Shown here: positions 22,301 through 34,399 of the stretch, piece after piece | Layout of the letters: each line of letters starts with the position of its first letter | How positions within the stretch are numbered: position 1 is the first letter of the stretch | NCBI RefSeq assembly: GCF_901709675.1 | Contig: NC_051094.1 | Coordinates: 7,868,501 to 7,932,500 of the forward strand | Length of the DNA: 64,000 nucleotides | Origin: Syngnathus acus | Taxonomy: Eukaryota > Chordata > Actinopteri > Syngnathiformes > Syngnathidae | Direction of reading: 5' to 3' | The notes under the pieces: generated by a model | Told to the model about the DNA's origin: nothing | What the model saw: only the letters and a program-made list of their open reading frames with translations | Databases searched by the model: none | Made by a program: the position numbers and the translations under genes

Positions 22301-25300
22301 GCTGCTTGGCAGTCTGCACAAAGCAAGACTGGTCGGTCTCTTTGAGGACTTCCTGAGCATAGCCCACCAGGCCACTGTTCTCCAGCATGCCCTGGTACTC
22401 CTCCATCTGGGAAAGTACATTAAAACTCAAAACTAATTTTGTACTGGGAATTTTGTGAGAACACAGAATAGAGCTGCTAATAATAAATGATTAAAACAAT
22501 AAAATTCTTAAATTTTAAATTATATTAAAAATGACAAAAGTACACACGTAATTTAAAAAATTAAAATAATTATAAATAAGATAGCAATCAAATTTGAAAA
22601 TATGTTTTCATTTATGTATACATCAACCAGCCATCAAATAGCCATTACAGACAAATAGAACATATTTTCAATTACATTAGCGAGACATTCTCTTGATGTG
22701 ATTTGTGAATTGGGAAAAAATTCCCAAAAATATAAAGTTCCAACAATGTCAACTGAAAGACTATCAAAAGAAATACTGAAATTGTAAAAAAAGAAAAAAC
22801 TGAAAAAATAATCTGCAGAAATTCTCACACACATGTACCTGGGATTTGAGCTGTCCCATGCGCCTGCTTCGTGACTGCTCGATGGATTTGAGCATTTCCG
22901 ATTTTCTCTCCTGCAGGGTCTCAAACAGGCGTTCAAAGTGCTCGTTGGCCTGACGCTCTGCTAGCTGCCCATTTTCCTTTGAGACAAACATGAAATATTA
23001 TCAGTGCTCTCCAGGGATTTTTGATAGTGTGTGTCAGCCTGCATTTTATTCCAATTCAAACACATGTTAGGTTTGGCAAGACAACCAAAATATATCCAAA
23101 CATTAACATGTCATCGTAAGTCTTGACCAACAAAACAAACCAGGAATAGTTAACAGTTGACATTAGTTTTGAGGGAAAACACTTCATCCATTCAGGCTAC
23201 CATTTTATCTAGCTAACAACCAATAATAGATGACGTTTAAGACATTAAGATGTCTTTGAACAATTTCCTCCTCCAGTTTCCTTGTTTGTGTGGTTTACCT
23301 AATTAACCTGGATGTACTTAACGCTTAAAGCAGTCAAATAGATACTGCTGTTCAACTCCACGGACAGGTTTTCAAACAAGTCACACTATGTTCCCTTTAA
23401 AAGATGTGTGTGCTACAAAATATTGGACTACTTTGTTCTCTTTTCTGTGTTTGTGCCATTTGCACAGAACCGGAACAAGGGGGGGGGAATACTTTCCTAC
23501 CAGGTTGAGTCATTGACCAAAAAAGGAAATCTAATTGACAAAAGGAAATGAAAACGAGATGAGTTTCTTTGATCGTGATCATTAGTGAGCCATCTTCCCA
23601 GGATGTTGTTGAGAGTTTCAAGTTTTGTACCTCTGTCTGACTGATGAGCTGCTCCAGTCCGGTAATTTGAGCCCTGACTTGGTCCTCTTTGCTGATGAGG
23701 TAATGGATACTCTTGGCCAGCTTCTCCTGCGAGAGAACAGATGAAGACACAGCAGATTTTCAGGTGGCCTACATATACACACACACAGACCAGGCAATTG
23801 ACTAGGGACACCCGCAAACTCCAACAAGGGTCGAGGACCATTATCTGCATAGATGTGTTCGTATGGAACACAATGAGATGATACTGCAATTTGTTTTTGG
23901 TCCCAGCCACCGAAACCTGAAGCAGGGCCAACCTTAACCGCAGTTTGACAACACAATGAATAACGCAGTCATGGGGGACAAACGCTTGCATTCAACATTA
24001 ACACGCCTGCACTCGGCCGATTGAATTTCACACAGACTGTTCCCGGACGACAAGTCTAAACTCCTCTTGTGTTCAAAGTGTCATCATTCCCAACCCCCAC
24101 TATATTACAGATTTCTCATTTTAATGCCCTCGCAGTGGGCAAGGAGAGACATTTATTAAAAGACGGGGAAATGGCAAGGCACAAACACAATGAGCACACT
24201 TGAACAGGAGCTGCTGTGGGCCACAGCTCACATTGAAACACTCCAATGTAGATTTGCCAACATCACACCAATTTTGGTGTGTTCAAATACTGCCCTAATA
24301 AGTTGATATGTGCTTAGAAGTGTCTGGGATGGGTTATTCCATGTTAGTGTGTGGCCCACCATCAGCGTTAAACCATTAAACCTGTTCTCCAGGTTCTTCA
24401 GTCAATTCTTAGAAGCGACGCTAAGAGCGGGTCATGTGACACGGCACGAAGCCTCGCGCAAGTTCCGTACCTTGAGGATCTTGTAGGCGTTGCTCATGGA
24501 TGTGACCTTGTGGTTGGCGTGACTGCCTCCGAGCTTGCACAGGTGGCACACGGGCCGTCGGCACGCCTCGCAGTACATGTTCACCTTCTCCATCTCGTGC
24601 TCGGGACACATCAGCACCTGTGACGTTAGACAGAACGTGACTTTGAAAAGCTCAAAGACATGAAGAGCTAAGTTGAAGTGAAACAGGAACAAGCACCAGA
24701 CTTCCAAAAAGCATCGAGACACAGTTTCCTGATCCGCGTCTTAAAATAGAAACTGAACTCAGCGCTCAGTAAACATCAAAAAGAGAAGTGATTTGTTGCC
24801 TTTAGTGGAAACTGACGGTTGGCGGTACTTGCCTTGGGTCTAAAGTTGGTGGTGGGTCCCACGTACTCGTGCTGGGCCCTGGGCGTGCCCCAGGGGTGGT
24901 GCATCTTGAAGCACTCGTTGCAGTAGCTGGCCTTGCAGTCCATGCAGCTCTTGGTGGCCTCTTGCTGCTGCTGCGGCGGCTTGCAGATGTTGCACATGAT
25001 GGCGACGGCGGCGCGGGCCGCCTGCCGGTAGCGCTCCACGATGCTCTCCAGAGTGAAGTTGCGGAACAGCATGCTGATACCGCGCTCGCCTAGGTCGATG
25101 TCGTGCTGGCAGCCCGGGCAGGCGATGGTGGTGACCCGAGGTGTCACAGACCCTCGGCGCCAGCCCGGGGATGAGATGGAACCTGGGGGGGGAGGATGCG
25201 TAGTGAGTGTCATGTAGAGAGAGCGTTGCATTCACAGCCTTGGTCTTTTGTCTGAGGCCCTACTTGTGAATACCAAATTTCTTTAAAAAGGTTGCTAACA

Positions 25301-28300
25301 AAAGACAGCACAGTGGAGGCACTGAAAACTTTACTACAGTATTGGAATTTACTGAGAAGCACCAGTACACAAATGCATCTAAAAAAAATAAAGGCGCACT
25401 TCCTAACAAGTCAAGTAAATCAACAGGCCGTTAATTAATTCACTAATTTGGCTGAAGAACTATATTGAGCGTCCACCTGCAAAATCTAACGCAAGTGCTA
25501 CGTCAAAATGTCTTGCATTGTATGATTCTATTTGATTGTGATCACAAATAGGACCTCAGCATGCTCTCCTCACTTTGTGCTTCACAAATTAACGACTATT
25601 GACTACTGTTCCGTGGATGCATGTAACAGAAGCACAACACAAGGCATCATATCAGGCAGCTGTCACTCATGGGTCCTGGAGGAGGCGCTATCTTAGGACC
25701 ACTGTGGCTTGAGATGACAAGCAGTCTTGTGAGGGGAAAGAAAATGGGATCTTTTTTTTTTTGCAAGTCATTCACCATTCACAACAGTGGCAGACAGTAA
25801 GTGTTGATTGTTAAGCTGGACCAAGAGACATTCTGTGTTTGAACGACATTAAAGACAGCGGAAACGCCAGAAGTGGTCAAATTCGGCATTCATCAAATTG
25901 AGGTCTATTAGCATCTCATAGACCAACAGCATGTTTTGTTTTTTCTTTGCTTTTTGTGCTTTTGGGTGTGATGCCACTTAAGATTGATTATCCTTGGTAG
26001 AATATGCATGATAGCTATACAGAAATTGACAGTATCCTGTTGATAAAAATTGAGTAGTTTGACTTTTGAGTTTAACAGTGGCTAATGTCGTATAAAACTG
26101 TAAAAATTACTTGTACTGTTAGCTTTTACAGTGACGACAAATTTACACTCCTATTATAATTTTTGCTTTGCAAACTTTCCTATTCCAGCTCCATGTCTTG
26201 TACAGTTAACAAAAGTTGGGCGACAACATAGTGTTTCTATTTCCTGTATATCAAAACAACTTGAAAGTCAACCAGTGTGACAAAAGTACTGTCTTTCACT
26301 GTAATGAATCATTTATCCAGTTGTCATATTAACACTTACTGTATTTCCACACATACAACACAAGACCTCCTAAAGCAACAGAGCTTTCAAGAGTTTTCTT
26401 TTTTTGCCTTCACAATACTGTGCTTGTTACTGATGCAGCAGCATCCCAACAAGTGAGGTGGCGTACACATCACGGACACAAAGCAGTGAGAATGGACTTA
26501 AAAACACTGCGTGAACACACTTAAAAGCCAGCAAACTAAAGTGACGACTCAGCAACCACACAAAAAAGGAAAATAAAAAAACACCACATTGACAAGAATA
26601 TTGCTTCACGTTTTTGGGGAGAAGTGAGGAGTGCTGGATTTATCTCAGTATTTCCGCTTCGTTTCCGAGGACCTGAAAATTCAATCAAACACTCCTCAGG
26701 TGAGGAAAAAACATTGTGGAAAAGGGGGGGGGGGGGGGGGGGGGAGGCAGCGACAAATGTGTCAACTACGTCGGGTCTGCATATATGCCGTGCACGTGAG
26801 CAAGGGGACGAAGCGTGGCGGTTTGACACCTTTGGGCTAACAGCTGCGAGAGTGGAACCCCTGACCACGACAAAGTCAAGATGAGGATGAGAATGAGCAT
26901 AACGTGACTTCCATGGCCCGGCCCTGCAGCGACAGTGCTTCTAACTTGAACTATTCGAGAGATGATTTTGATGTTGTCTAACAACGTGGCGGCCATCAAA
27001 AGCCAGGACGGATATAATCGGGTTTGTGTCAAACTGTTGGGAGAATCTTGGAATGTTTTGAACTCCTGTTTCCGTACGAACATCTCATTGAAGCTCAACC
27101 TCTCATGTCTGATGTCATGGTTTTCAGACAGTAAATTTCACTACACACAAAAAGTTAGGGACAGCAATCAAAGAAACAAAAAAGCTTGGTCAGATATAAT
27201 TTCTTCGAAGAATGCTCACTTGCATCCAAAGTGCAATTAAATATTGGCAGCGCTGACAAACAACCGCTCACTCATCTTCTGTTTTCTTTTGCTTGGCTTG
27301 CAGTGACAATTCTAAACGATTAGCAGCCGCTTTGTGTATTTAATGCCAAGAGGTGACGATAAGTAGAGCGAGCAGGGGGCCCCGGAGCCACTGCTGTCAA
27401 GAAGAGCAAGAATGTGGGCGAGCCCAAACGGCGTTGGGGAGTTTGAGTTGGAGATTCTCTGTTTTAACACAAACCTGTGATCGTCATCTGACATTTTTCT
27501 CTTCGTTCATTTTGATGGAGAAAATAGCAACATAGATAAAATTGTGACCATTAAAATCCACTCATTTAGTTTTACTCGAGTACCGGATCTGTTAACTAAC
27601 CGAATCGTATTTAGCTGCAGAGAAGACAGAAATGGCTTCTTGTTCAACTTGCTTGGCAGTTGTCAACCACTCTGTAATGTAATACTGCCACCTCCATAAC
27701 TGGAGTGAAATATTAGCAGCCGTGGCTAATGACTTTTCAATCAAATTTACGAGCTTGGCATTTTTTCCCCCAACATCATTTAATGGACGTATTTCTTGTG
27801 CTGGATTGTTTCCTGATATATTTATCGTATCTCTTTTGCTATGCACAAGTGAGTGAAACTAAGTGACAAAAAAAAGCTATAATCTGTTTAACTGCTTCGT
27901 AGAGTGAATTTGCATTTGGTAGTGATGACAAAGCTAAAATGAAAAAATAAAATAAAAAGGGGTGAGGACTAGCGGAAAAGTAGCACTCAAGCTAGGGTTT
28001 TACAAAGAGGGTCCCACTGGCGACACTGTACTCACTACTACAGTAACTCAAGAGCCGGAGGCCGCGTCTACCTCGACTTCCGAGCGACCTTCGCACTGAG
28101 GCTGCAAGCAATCAACAAAAAAAGAGGTGACAATAAAATATGAAACAAAGGCATGAATGTGAGATCATGTCATCATGAGAACAGTCAGTGATAAGCAAGT
28201 GGTTAATTAAAATAAAAACATGAGTGTCATGATGTAGCTTGGAGTGGAATATAGTTATAGATGATTGAACACAGTGGGTAAGCCATAGTAACAGTGCGTA

Positions 28301-31128
28301 TTCACAGTGCCATTTTGTCCACATTTGGCTGAAGTTACAGATTTATCCGAGAAGGGAATACATTTATTTTGAAATGGCAGCACACCAAAACTCCAATCCA
28401 ACCTGATTGAGCTTGAGCAGGATTGGCAAGGGAAATTGCCCATAGGTGTGCCAGGCTTTTGGCATCATATTACAAGAAAAAAAAAAAAAAGGGGGTGGGG
28501 GAATTAACATGTTGTCATTATCGGGTGTCGTGGGTGAGGAATTTTGAGGAAATTACTTAATCTAGCTCTAATATAAAATGTGGAAAAAAAATACAACCCT
28601 GTGAATACTTTTCAGATGCACGATATAGACTCACAGGACACTTCAATAGGTACACCTGTGCTAAAATGTCTGACTGGGATATGATCAGAAGGTGCGGGTG
28701 CACCTAATGAAGTGTCTACTGACTGCATGTTGAACAAGTGCATGCAAAAAACAGAATTCACTTCAATACAATATAATGCATTACATCAGTGCTGTTAATA
28801 TCATGATTTAAAATAGCTTCTCTAGCTTCAGTGGAGGGGAAAAGGGCATTGGATGTCAGCTAGGACATGCGTTCTACAAAGGAAGCCACAAAAAAGTTGA
28901 GTAATGAACTCAACTTCAAGAAGAAAAATTGATGAATCGCCAAGTCTTTGTTTGGTATGCCGTGCGACAAGTAGCATTCGTTTATGCAGCACGCCACAGT
29001 AGTGCCTGTCCCAGTTGCACATTGATGATAAAATAAACAGCCAGCAGGTCCTCTTCTATTCTTTTCCTTGTAATCCCTCATTCATTCCTTACAGGGGCAG
29101 CCTGCGTCACCATGGTAACGGACCATCCGAGTGAGCGGCGGAGGCCGGCATGTTTTTTCGGCGAAGTAATGAGCTCGTAAGTTCTGGCTTTTCAACAACA
29201 AGATGCTCTGTGCGTTTTTGTAATCATCTTATTAAAACGTACGCAATGCGGATATCCTTAATCCTGCGTAGAATGTTTGCAGCCTGCTAACGCTGTAGCT
29301 GAGCGAACTTGGTCATAGTTGACATATTGGGGCGGGGTGTCCTAGCACAGAGGGGCTTTCAGCCTGCCCACAGATTTGCTTATTCAAAAGTAGAGGCTTT
29401 GGTTTCCTGTGTCAACTCAAGACATGCTGGATATAATAAACTCATTCAGCTTGCCTTGGGAGTGTCGGGGTGGGGAATGTTTGCAGAGACAGGTTTGAGT
29501 TGCTTTTCTTTTTTTTTTCTGCCCAGAACCGCTCTGTTGCATGGCAACCACTTGTAGCTTGGGCTGCTAATTAAAATATGGCACTGAGCCAAGTGGAGAT
29601 TGCGTAGCAGAAAAATACAGCCGGGAGAGCAAGGATGCATACCTGGTGGCCTGCGCCCAAACTGAGTACACCTTAAATCACCCCCTGCCCCCCCAAAAAA
29701 AGAAGAAAAAAAAAAAAACAGTGGAGCATCTGCTGCCCAGCTAATGTTAGCATGTGTGTTTATTTGGTCAATTCTTGCCATGCAAAGCCGCTGCAATGAC
29801 AAGCAGCTCTCGAATCGGAGCGACTTTGCTGTTTTAAGAGGGGGGGGAAAAGGCAACTATTGTGCATTTCTGGAAATATTTTCAAAACTTAAAAGCAGGG
29901 AGCCAGAAACTGTTGTGACAAGTTCAGAATGCTTAAATCTTTGTTCATGCATCAGTGTTTGCTGATTGTACTGGGTTATTTATTTGACACTCCCCCTCAC
30001 TTAAAACCAGACAGTAGTGCCAATTCAGGCTTAAGCTTATCAAAACTCAGACATACTGTAACTTATAAAAGTGACTCCTACTTGGAAAAAAAAGAGACAG
30101 GATTAGCACAAGAAAGGCGTGTGTACCACATTGTCAGTAAATCATTTGTGTTCATTAAAGTAGGACAAGGAGGAGGAGGGAGGCACAATAACGCGTGGCC
30201 CACTTTAAGCTCGGCCCTTTGTCTTGATCCTTGTCAACTGGAACCTCAAAACTCCAAAACTTGGGAATTTCACCCACATTGTTGATCCAAGCTGTTACTT
30301 TGCATGACTACTTTTGAATAAAAACGAGAACCGTGATGCAAATATGCAATCACCTTTGCATTCCGTCTTGAACGTTAAGACAGGGTTTAACTCAATTTTC
30401 ACAATTACATGACATTGCCTGTATAGTTAATAAAACGGACTAATAAAAGTAACCTCGCTCGATACATCACAGCTGTCTTGTAAGTCTCGTCTCACACTGA
30501 CTGACCTGATCGTACGAGCTTGTCCAGCCTCTCCATGGAGGGCGATGGCACGCGGGACCTGGGGCTGCCCGGCAACGAGCACTCGGAGCCACCGTCCAAG
30601 GAGTCGTCATAGTTGAGCATGAGCAGCTCCCGGACGCATTTGTGACAAATGCTGTGCTGGCATGGGAGGATGAGCGGGTGTGTGAAGAGCTCCTTGCAGA
30701 TGGGGCAGATCAGCTCACGCTCAATATTCTTGATGGGAACCTGCGGGCGGCAAAGCCATTAGCCATCATTTAGTAACTCAATGTCCACCACATAGCACTG
30801 AGTTATGACCAACTTTTTCCCCATACATGTTCCAGACTTTTTGACCAGATTTTATTTCATACGTCTTTGCATACAATTTTTCCTCTCATGCTCAACATCC
30901 GTTAAGTTTGGAAACGCCTTAAAATTCAAATGGTCACAAACACATTGGGGTCAAAACAATTAAGCAATTAACTATTGGTAAGCACACCTGTGAGCTGAAA
31001 GTAATACCAGGTCATGAAGGTCAACCGCATCACATAAAATGTGCAAAACTACTACGCGGGCAAAATGTACCTACTTTATCGAAAGTTATAAAGACACATT
31101 CTCTGTCAACCACATGACAACATAAGTA

Positions 31129-31159
<31 letters not shown>

Positions 31160-34078
31160 GCCTAAATGTGCATAAGTACTATGAGAGCAAAATGTACCTA
31201 CTATGAAGTATCTAAATTATAAAAACGCATTCTGTTATCAACATTTCTATCACCCAAATAAATCCGCCTAAGTGCATGACAATTTTTTTTTTAAATCCCA
31301 TTTTAAAAAGTAGTTTTCTATCACATAGGTGTGACCAAATTGGCAAGCACAAGGACACTTGTCGTGCCAGTGCGACAATTAATAGTCTGCAGTCTCTTGG
31401 CTTTAGCGTGGTTCTCACACATTATATAAGGAAGGATTAAGTAGACTAGCTAAATATAGACTTAAAAACGCGTGGAACGTGCGTGTTGCTCACGTTTGCG
31501 ACGCGCAAGGCTATTGTAACGACATAAAGACAATCGCAGAAATAAGGCACAAAAATGATTTTTAAAAAAAACGCCAAAACGTTTCAAAGTTATAAAAGAA
31601 AGCTCTCAAAGAAGTGACAAATGGAGAAATTTGTGTTGAGTTTGCGAGTTTTGTGGAAAACGCATGACAATTGTGACGTATCGTCTCGCCAAATGCATCA
31701 AACTTTTGCCCAAGTGACTTACCGCGTGTGCGCTACTACGCCGCATCTCTGCAGTCATGACGAAGGGGGAATTTCACTTCCCACAATAAATTAGAGAATA
31801 AAACAACGATTTTCTTTCGTGTCCCAACACAAACGGCTTTTGTTTGGATCGCAGCTGAAGCAGAGTACTAAAAAGCCGTGTGAACTTTTCGTGACGCGGC
31901 GGAAAGAGTAGAGCCGGTGAATTAGCAGAAGTAGCCGACGCTGACTGCGGCAGTAAAGGCAGCACGCGGTGGGGAGGGAGGGGGCGTGAGAAGAAAGAAC
32001 GGGAGGGGGGAAGAGATCGCCATGGGAACCACAGTTGCTTTCAAGAGCATCTCGTAAACTTAATCACCTAGCGCATAAATCTAACAGTCGCATTTTTGTA
32101 CTGTCAAACGAACACGGTTTGGTGTAGAAAATGGAGTTCGTCGGCTCTTAAAGTTAAATAACATGACAAGTTAATTGACACCATGATTGACCGTGTTTGA
32201 ATTGAGTGCTAATAGCTAAAGCTAACACTTTATGTCACCTATAAAGTTTATAGGTATACCGGCAAATTGGATCAGTACAAAAACTGTACAAAATTAGTTA
32301 AATGCAAACGTGTTTTTTTTTTTTTATCTCAGAGTAGAGTTTTTTACTCACAGGTAAATTAGGGTATATTGTTTATTATTGTGATTCAAGTTTCCACAAT
32401 TACTTAAGCGTTACATTTTATTTTTTGTATTTCAATATTAAGTACTTCACAATTTATTTATTGCATTTAAAGACGATTTATGGCTTAAAACACCGCTTGC
32501 GCAACATTGTATGGCTTGTGAAGGCCGTAGTTTGACCCTAGCACAGATTTTCTGCAGTATTATGTCGAATACGAAATTTTAGATTGTATCAGTCATCACT
32601 AAAAGGTAAATGTATCCTTTCTTCTTATTCACCATGCAGGCTCTCGGTTACCGGGTGCCCTGCCTGATTTACTGCACAGCTGCTGCCAAGGGTGCCACAT
32701 ACACAAGAAAAGTGTGCACCCTGCCTGCAGCACCGTGGAACTACTGTACTAACACACAAGTACAAACACACTCTCGGCTCATTGCAACACAACAAAAGGC
32801 AAATACAACAAAGTGCTGCTCGACAATTGATCTTTAAATAGCTCAGTATGAACATCAATATCCAAGATGGTGCCGGTAATGTTTTAGATTTTACAAGAAT
32901 ACATGCACTGGTCTATTTTAGGCGACTCAGTGTCAAGTACACATCTGATAAGAATAAAATACTCACTAACCATATAAAATACCCAGTAACCATATAAATC
33001 AAAATGTAATATTGTCACGCCATCATACGGGGTCAAGGATAACAATGTTGCTCATGCACCAGTCGCTTTATTACCATGAGCTGTATGTATTAAAGCACAT
33101 GGCCATATGGTATGGACATAACTAATAAGGCCTTTCATTACCTTTTAATTATGTTACTTGACTTTTATTCCTAATATTTAACTTTCAAAGTCAACTTAAC
33201 GGTGGCATCATAAAGGTTGTGATCAGGACATGAACTCAGTGAAAGCAGACTCATCTCATGTAACAGACAGTTATTTTGTGTTGTGTTTACATCATATTGT
33301 GCAATAAATGGTTTTTTTTTTTGCTGATGAAGAAGATGAATCTTTCTAGATGGTTAGCATTATTTTGTGTTTTGCAAACGAGACTGTATGCTCAATTGCC
33401 ATACCTGAATAAAAAAGGTTATATAAAACAATTTATATAGAATCAGAAGGTGATTTAAAAGATGTCATTTCTCCTTTGGCAAATGTCATTTTTAGGAATA
33501 TTTTTACTTTTGTAAAAGTACTGTACTTTTTGGTAAGGATTTGATGTGCACAACGGTATTTGGGTTCCCTTTTATTAGACAGTAGGTCAAAGAATTAGGA
33601 ACAGCTCCCAATGCAATGCGGTACAGCTCGACCCACCCACCTATAATCAACCTATTACCGCTAAATGAAAAATGACTCTTGTAGAGCTAGAATCTTTTCA
33701 TGCATCGCTTGTATTGGAGCGCATTAGTGTAGCCACAAAGTGATCCGTTATCATATTGTACATGTCCATGACGAATTATTTTGTTCAATAGCGTACAGTG
33801 AGAATGACAGCAGCCTTTCTGCATTAAAGAGTAATGACTAGAAAATGGCAATAAATCTCATACAAAATGACGTAAACACCCAAAGGTGAGGCCCGCTGTG
33901 CATACTGTATCATATTAAAACGACCGTAAATCATAGAATTGTGCCATAAAGTGAAACGGTCAGGCTTCCACACGACACGGCACCGCCTGCGCTCATTGCC
34001 AGCGGTAAAACTCACCTCGCCGCGCTCGATGCGCTCCACGATGCTGGCGAACTCCGTCATGTCCTCCGAGTCCGACAT
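16383..34078 (-). CDS. trim36: E3 ubiquitin ligase TRIM36 (RING, B-boxes, coiled coil, FN3, SPRY)
   Basis: Complete, 13 coding exons: 34016-34078, 30506-30740, 24833-25182, 24471-24617, 23631-23726, 22839-22976, 22291-22406, 21900-22021, 19510-19627, 19226-19428, 17539-17722, 17051-17164, 16383-16752. All phases agree, giving 751 residues (human 728). The RING has Cys33, Cys36, Cys48, His50, Cys53 and Cys56, with the last pair (CPGC, about 121-124) in exon 3 after a Ser/Pro insert. B-box 1 is at about 165-205 and B-box 2 at about 219-257 (CPEHE...HANHK). A coiled coil covers about 265-370, fibronectin III about 423-520 and B30.2/SPRY about 540-745 ([31 protein letters not shown]). This order defines class I TRIMs; near-identity to human TRIM36 separates it from MID1, TRIM9 and TRIM46. 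The family is microtubule-associated with RING ligase activity, and frog Trim36 acts in vegetal cortical rotation. The exon 3 donor is GC, not GT. A second first exon is listed separately. Confidence 0.96.
17742..17960. repeat. AT-rich interspersed repeat remnant next to trim36 exon 11
   Basis: Begins AGGGCTGTCACTA about 20 bp upstream of trim36 exon 11 and continues with AATC/GATT-rich words. This resembles the 'AGGGCTG(C)AACTA...AATCGATTA' repeats of fish. It lies within the acceptor-side part of the intron without disrupting the acceptor (exon edge at 17722). Confidence 0.4.
17965..19225. other. trim36 intron between exons 10 and 11
   Basis: No exon-like segment or RNA gene was recognised here. 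The sequence is of ordinary intronic composition with short A runs near 18800 and 19070. Confidence 0.5.
19628..21899. other. trim36 intron between exons 8 and 9
   Basis: Holds a CTA trinucleotide run at 20121-20141 and a hAT-like GGGCCAAATGTGGCCC fragment near 21075-21090. No coding sequence or RNA gene was recognised. Confidence 0.5.
20121..20141 (+). repeat. (CTA)n microsatellite
   Basis: Seven uninterrupted CTA units inside a trim36 intron. Confidence 0.9.
22025..22041 (+). repeat. (AC)n microsatellite at the trim36 exon 8 acceptor
   Basis: A short AC tract on the plus strand supplies a TG-rich run directly before the exon 8 acceptor (intron/exon edge at 22021/22022) on the sense strand. 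Confidence 0.85.
25183..28625. other. trim36 intron between exons 2 and 3, lower part
   Basis: Holds a 21-base G run at 26724-26744 and short A runs. Open frames at 26536-27240 and 27592-27846 show no recognisable family. No RNA gene was seen. Confidence 0.5.
26724..26744 (+). repeat. Poly-G run of 21
   Basis: Uninterrupted run of 21 G on the plus strand in a trim36 intron, C on the sense strand. It is the second such run in the window. Confidence 0.9.
28631..28720. mobile_element. Short palindromic MITE-like repeat
   Basis: The left part, AGGACACTTCAATAGGTACA, is mirrored by the right part, GGTGCACCTAATGAAGTGTC, as an imperfect inverted repeat of about 20 bp around a roughly 40-bp centre. 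This 'ACACTTCATTAGGTACACC' repeat recurs in fish genomes. No coding capacity. Confidence 0.5.
29101..29176 (+). promoter_or_regulatory. CpG cluster with RFX-type X-box and exon-like end inside trim36 intron
   Basis: GTCACCATGGTAAC at 29106-29119 fits the RFX X-box consensus GTNRCC-N2-RGYAAC. It is followed by about eight CpGs in 60 bp. On the plus strand an ATG at 29150 opens nine codons (MFFRRSNEL) ending at a consensus donor (GTAAGT, 29177). This looks like a promoter plus first exon antisense to trim36. No downstream plus-strand exon could be identified, so it may equally be an enhancer or chance. Confidence 0.3.
31135..31159 (+). repeat. Poly-A run of 25
   Basis: Homopolymer in the trim36 intron between exons 1 and 2. 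It could be the tail of an old retroposed sequence, but no body was recognised. Confidence 0.85.
31723..31758 (-). CDS. trim36: Alternative first coding exon of trim36 (12 codons)
   Basis: On the minus strand an ATG at 31758 opens 12 codons ([12 protein letters not shown]) and ends in phase 0 at a strong donor (CGCG then GTAAGT). That is the same phase as the 34016-34078 exon, so it can splice to the RING exon at 30740 in frame, giving a 742-residue isoform without the [11 protein letters not shown]-terminus. It lies at the edge of the most CpG-rich patch upstream of trim36. Transcription is inferred, not shown. Confidence 0.6.
31723..32040 (-). promoter_or_regulatory. trim36: CpG-rich candidate promoter for the short trim36 transcript
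   Basis: A cluster of CpGs and G-rich runs (about 31723-32030) stands out in an AT-rich intron and directly precedes the alternative first exon. It lacks the features of an ordinary intron and is the best promoter-like sequence near trim36. No TATA box was identified. Confidence 0.5.
32041..34015. other. trim36 intron between the two alternative first exons
   Basis: About 2 kb with AT-rich stretches and no coding evidence. A short open frame at 32610-32837 has no family resemblance. Confidence 0.5.
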
Positions 34079-34399
34079 GGCTGCAGAATGACTGGGACGA
34101 GATGATGAAGAGGATGCAAGCGCGGGAGCTGTGTTAAATATTCCACACACACATGGCCAACAGCTGTGGTTTAGATCAACATGAGAGCCATCCCATCCAC
34201 CTCCCTCCCTCCCTGTATGTTTGCGTGCATGCGCAGAGCACCGGAAAACAATTTTCATCTTTTATATGTAGTATATTTATAGATATACTGTATACTACAT
34301 TGCTTCTTACCTCCTCCTTGCATGTAAACCGCACCCCTGAGAGATGTCTCCTGTCACACAGAGCCCCTTTGAGAGAGAATGAATGAATGAATGGCTCCA

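Noticed and set aside
27592-27846. 84-codon minus-strand open frame in a trim36 intron
   Set aside because: Considered as a transposase or nested-gene fragment, but no motif, splice site or start context supports it.
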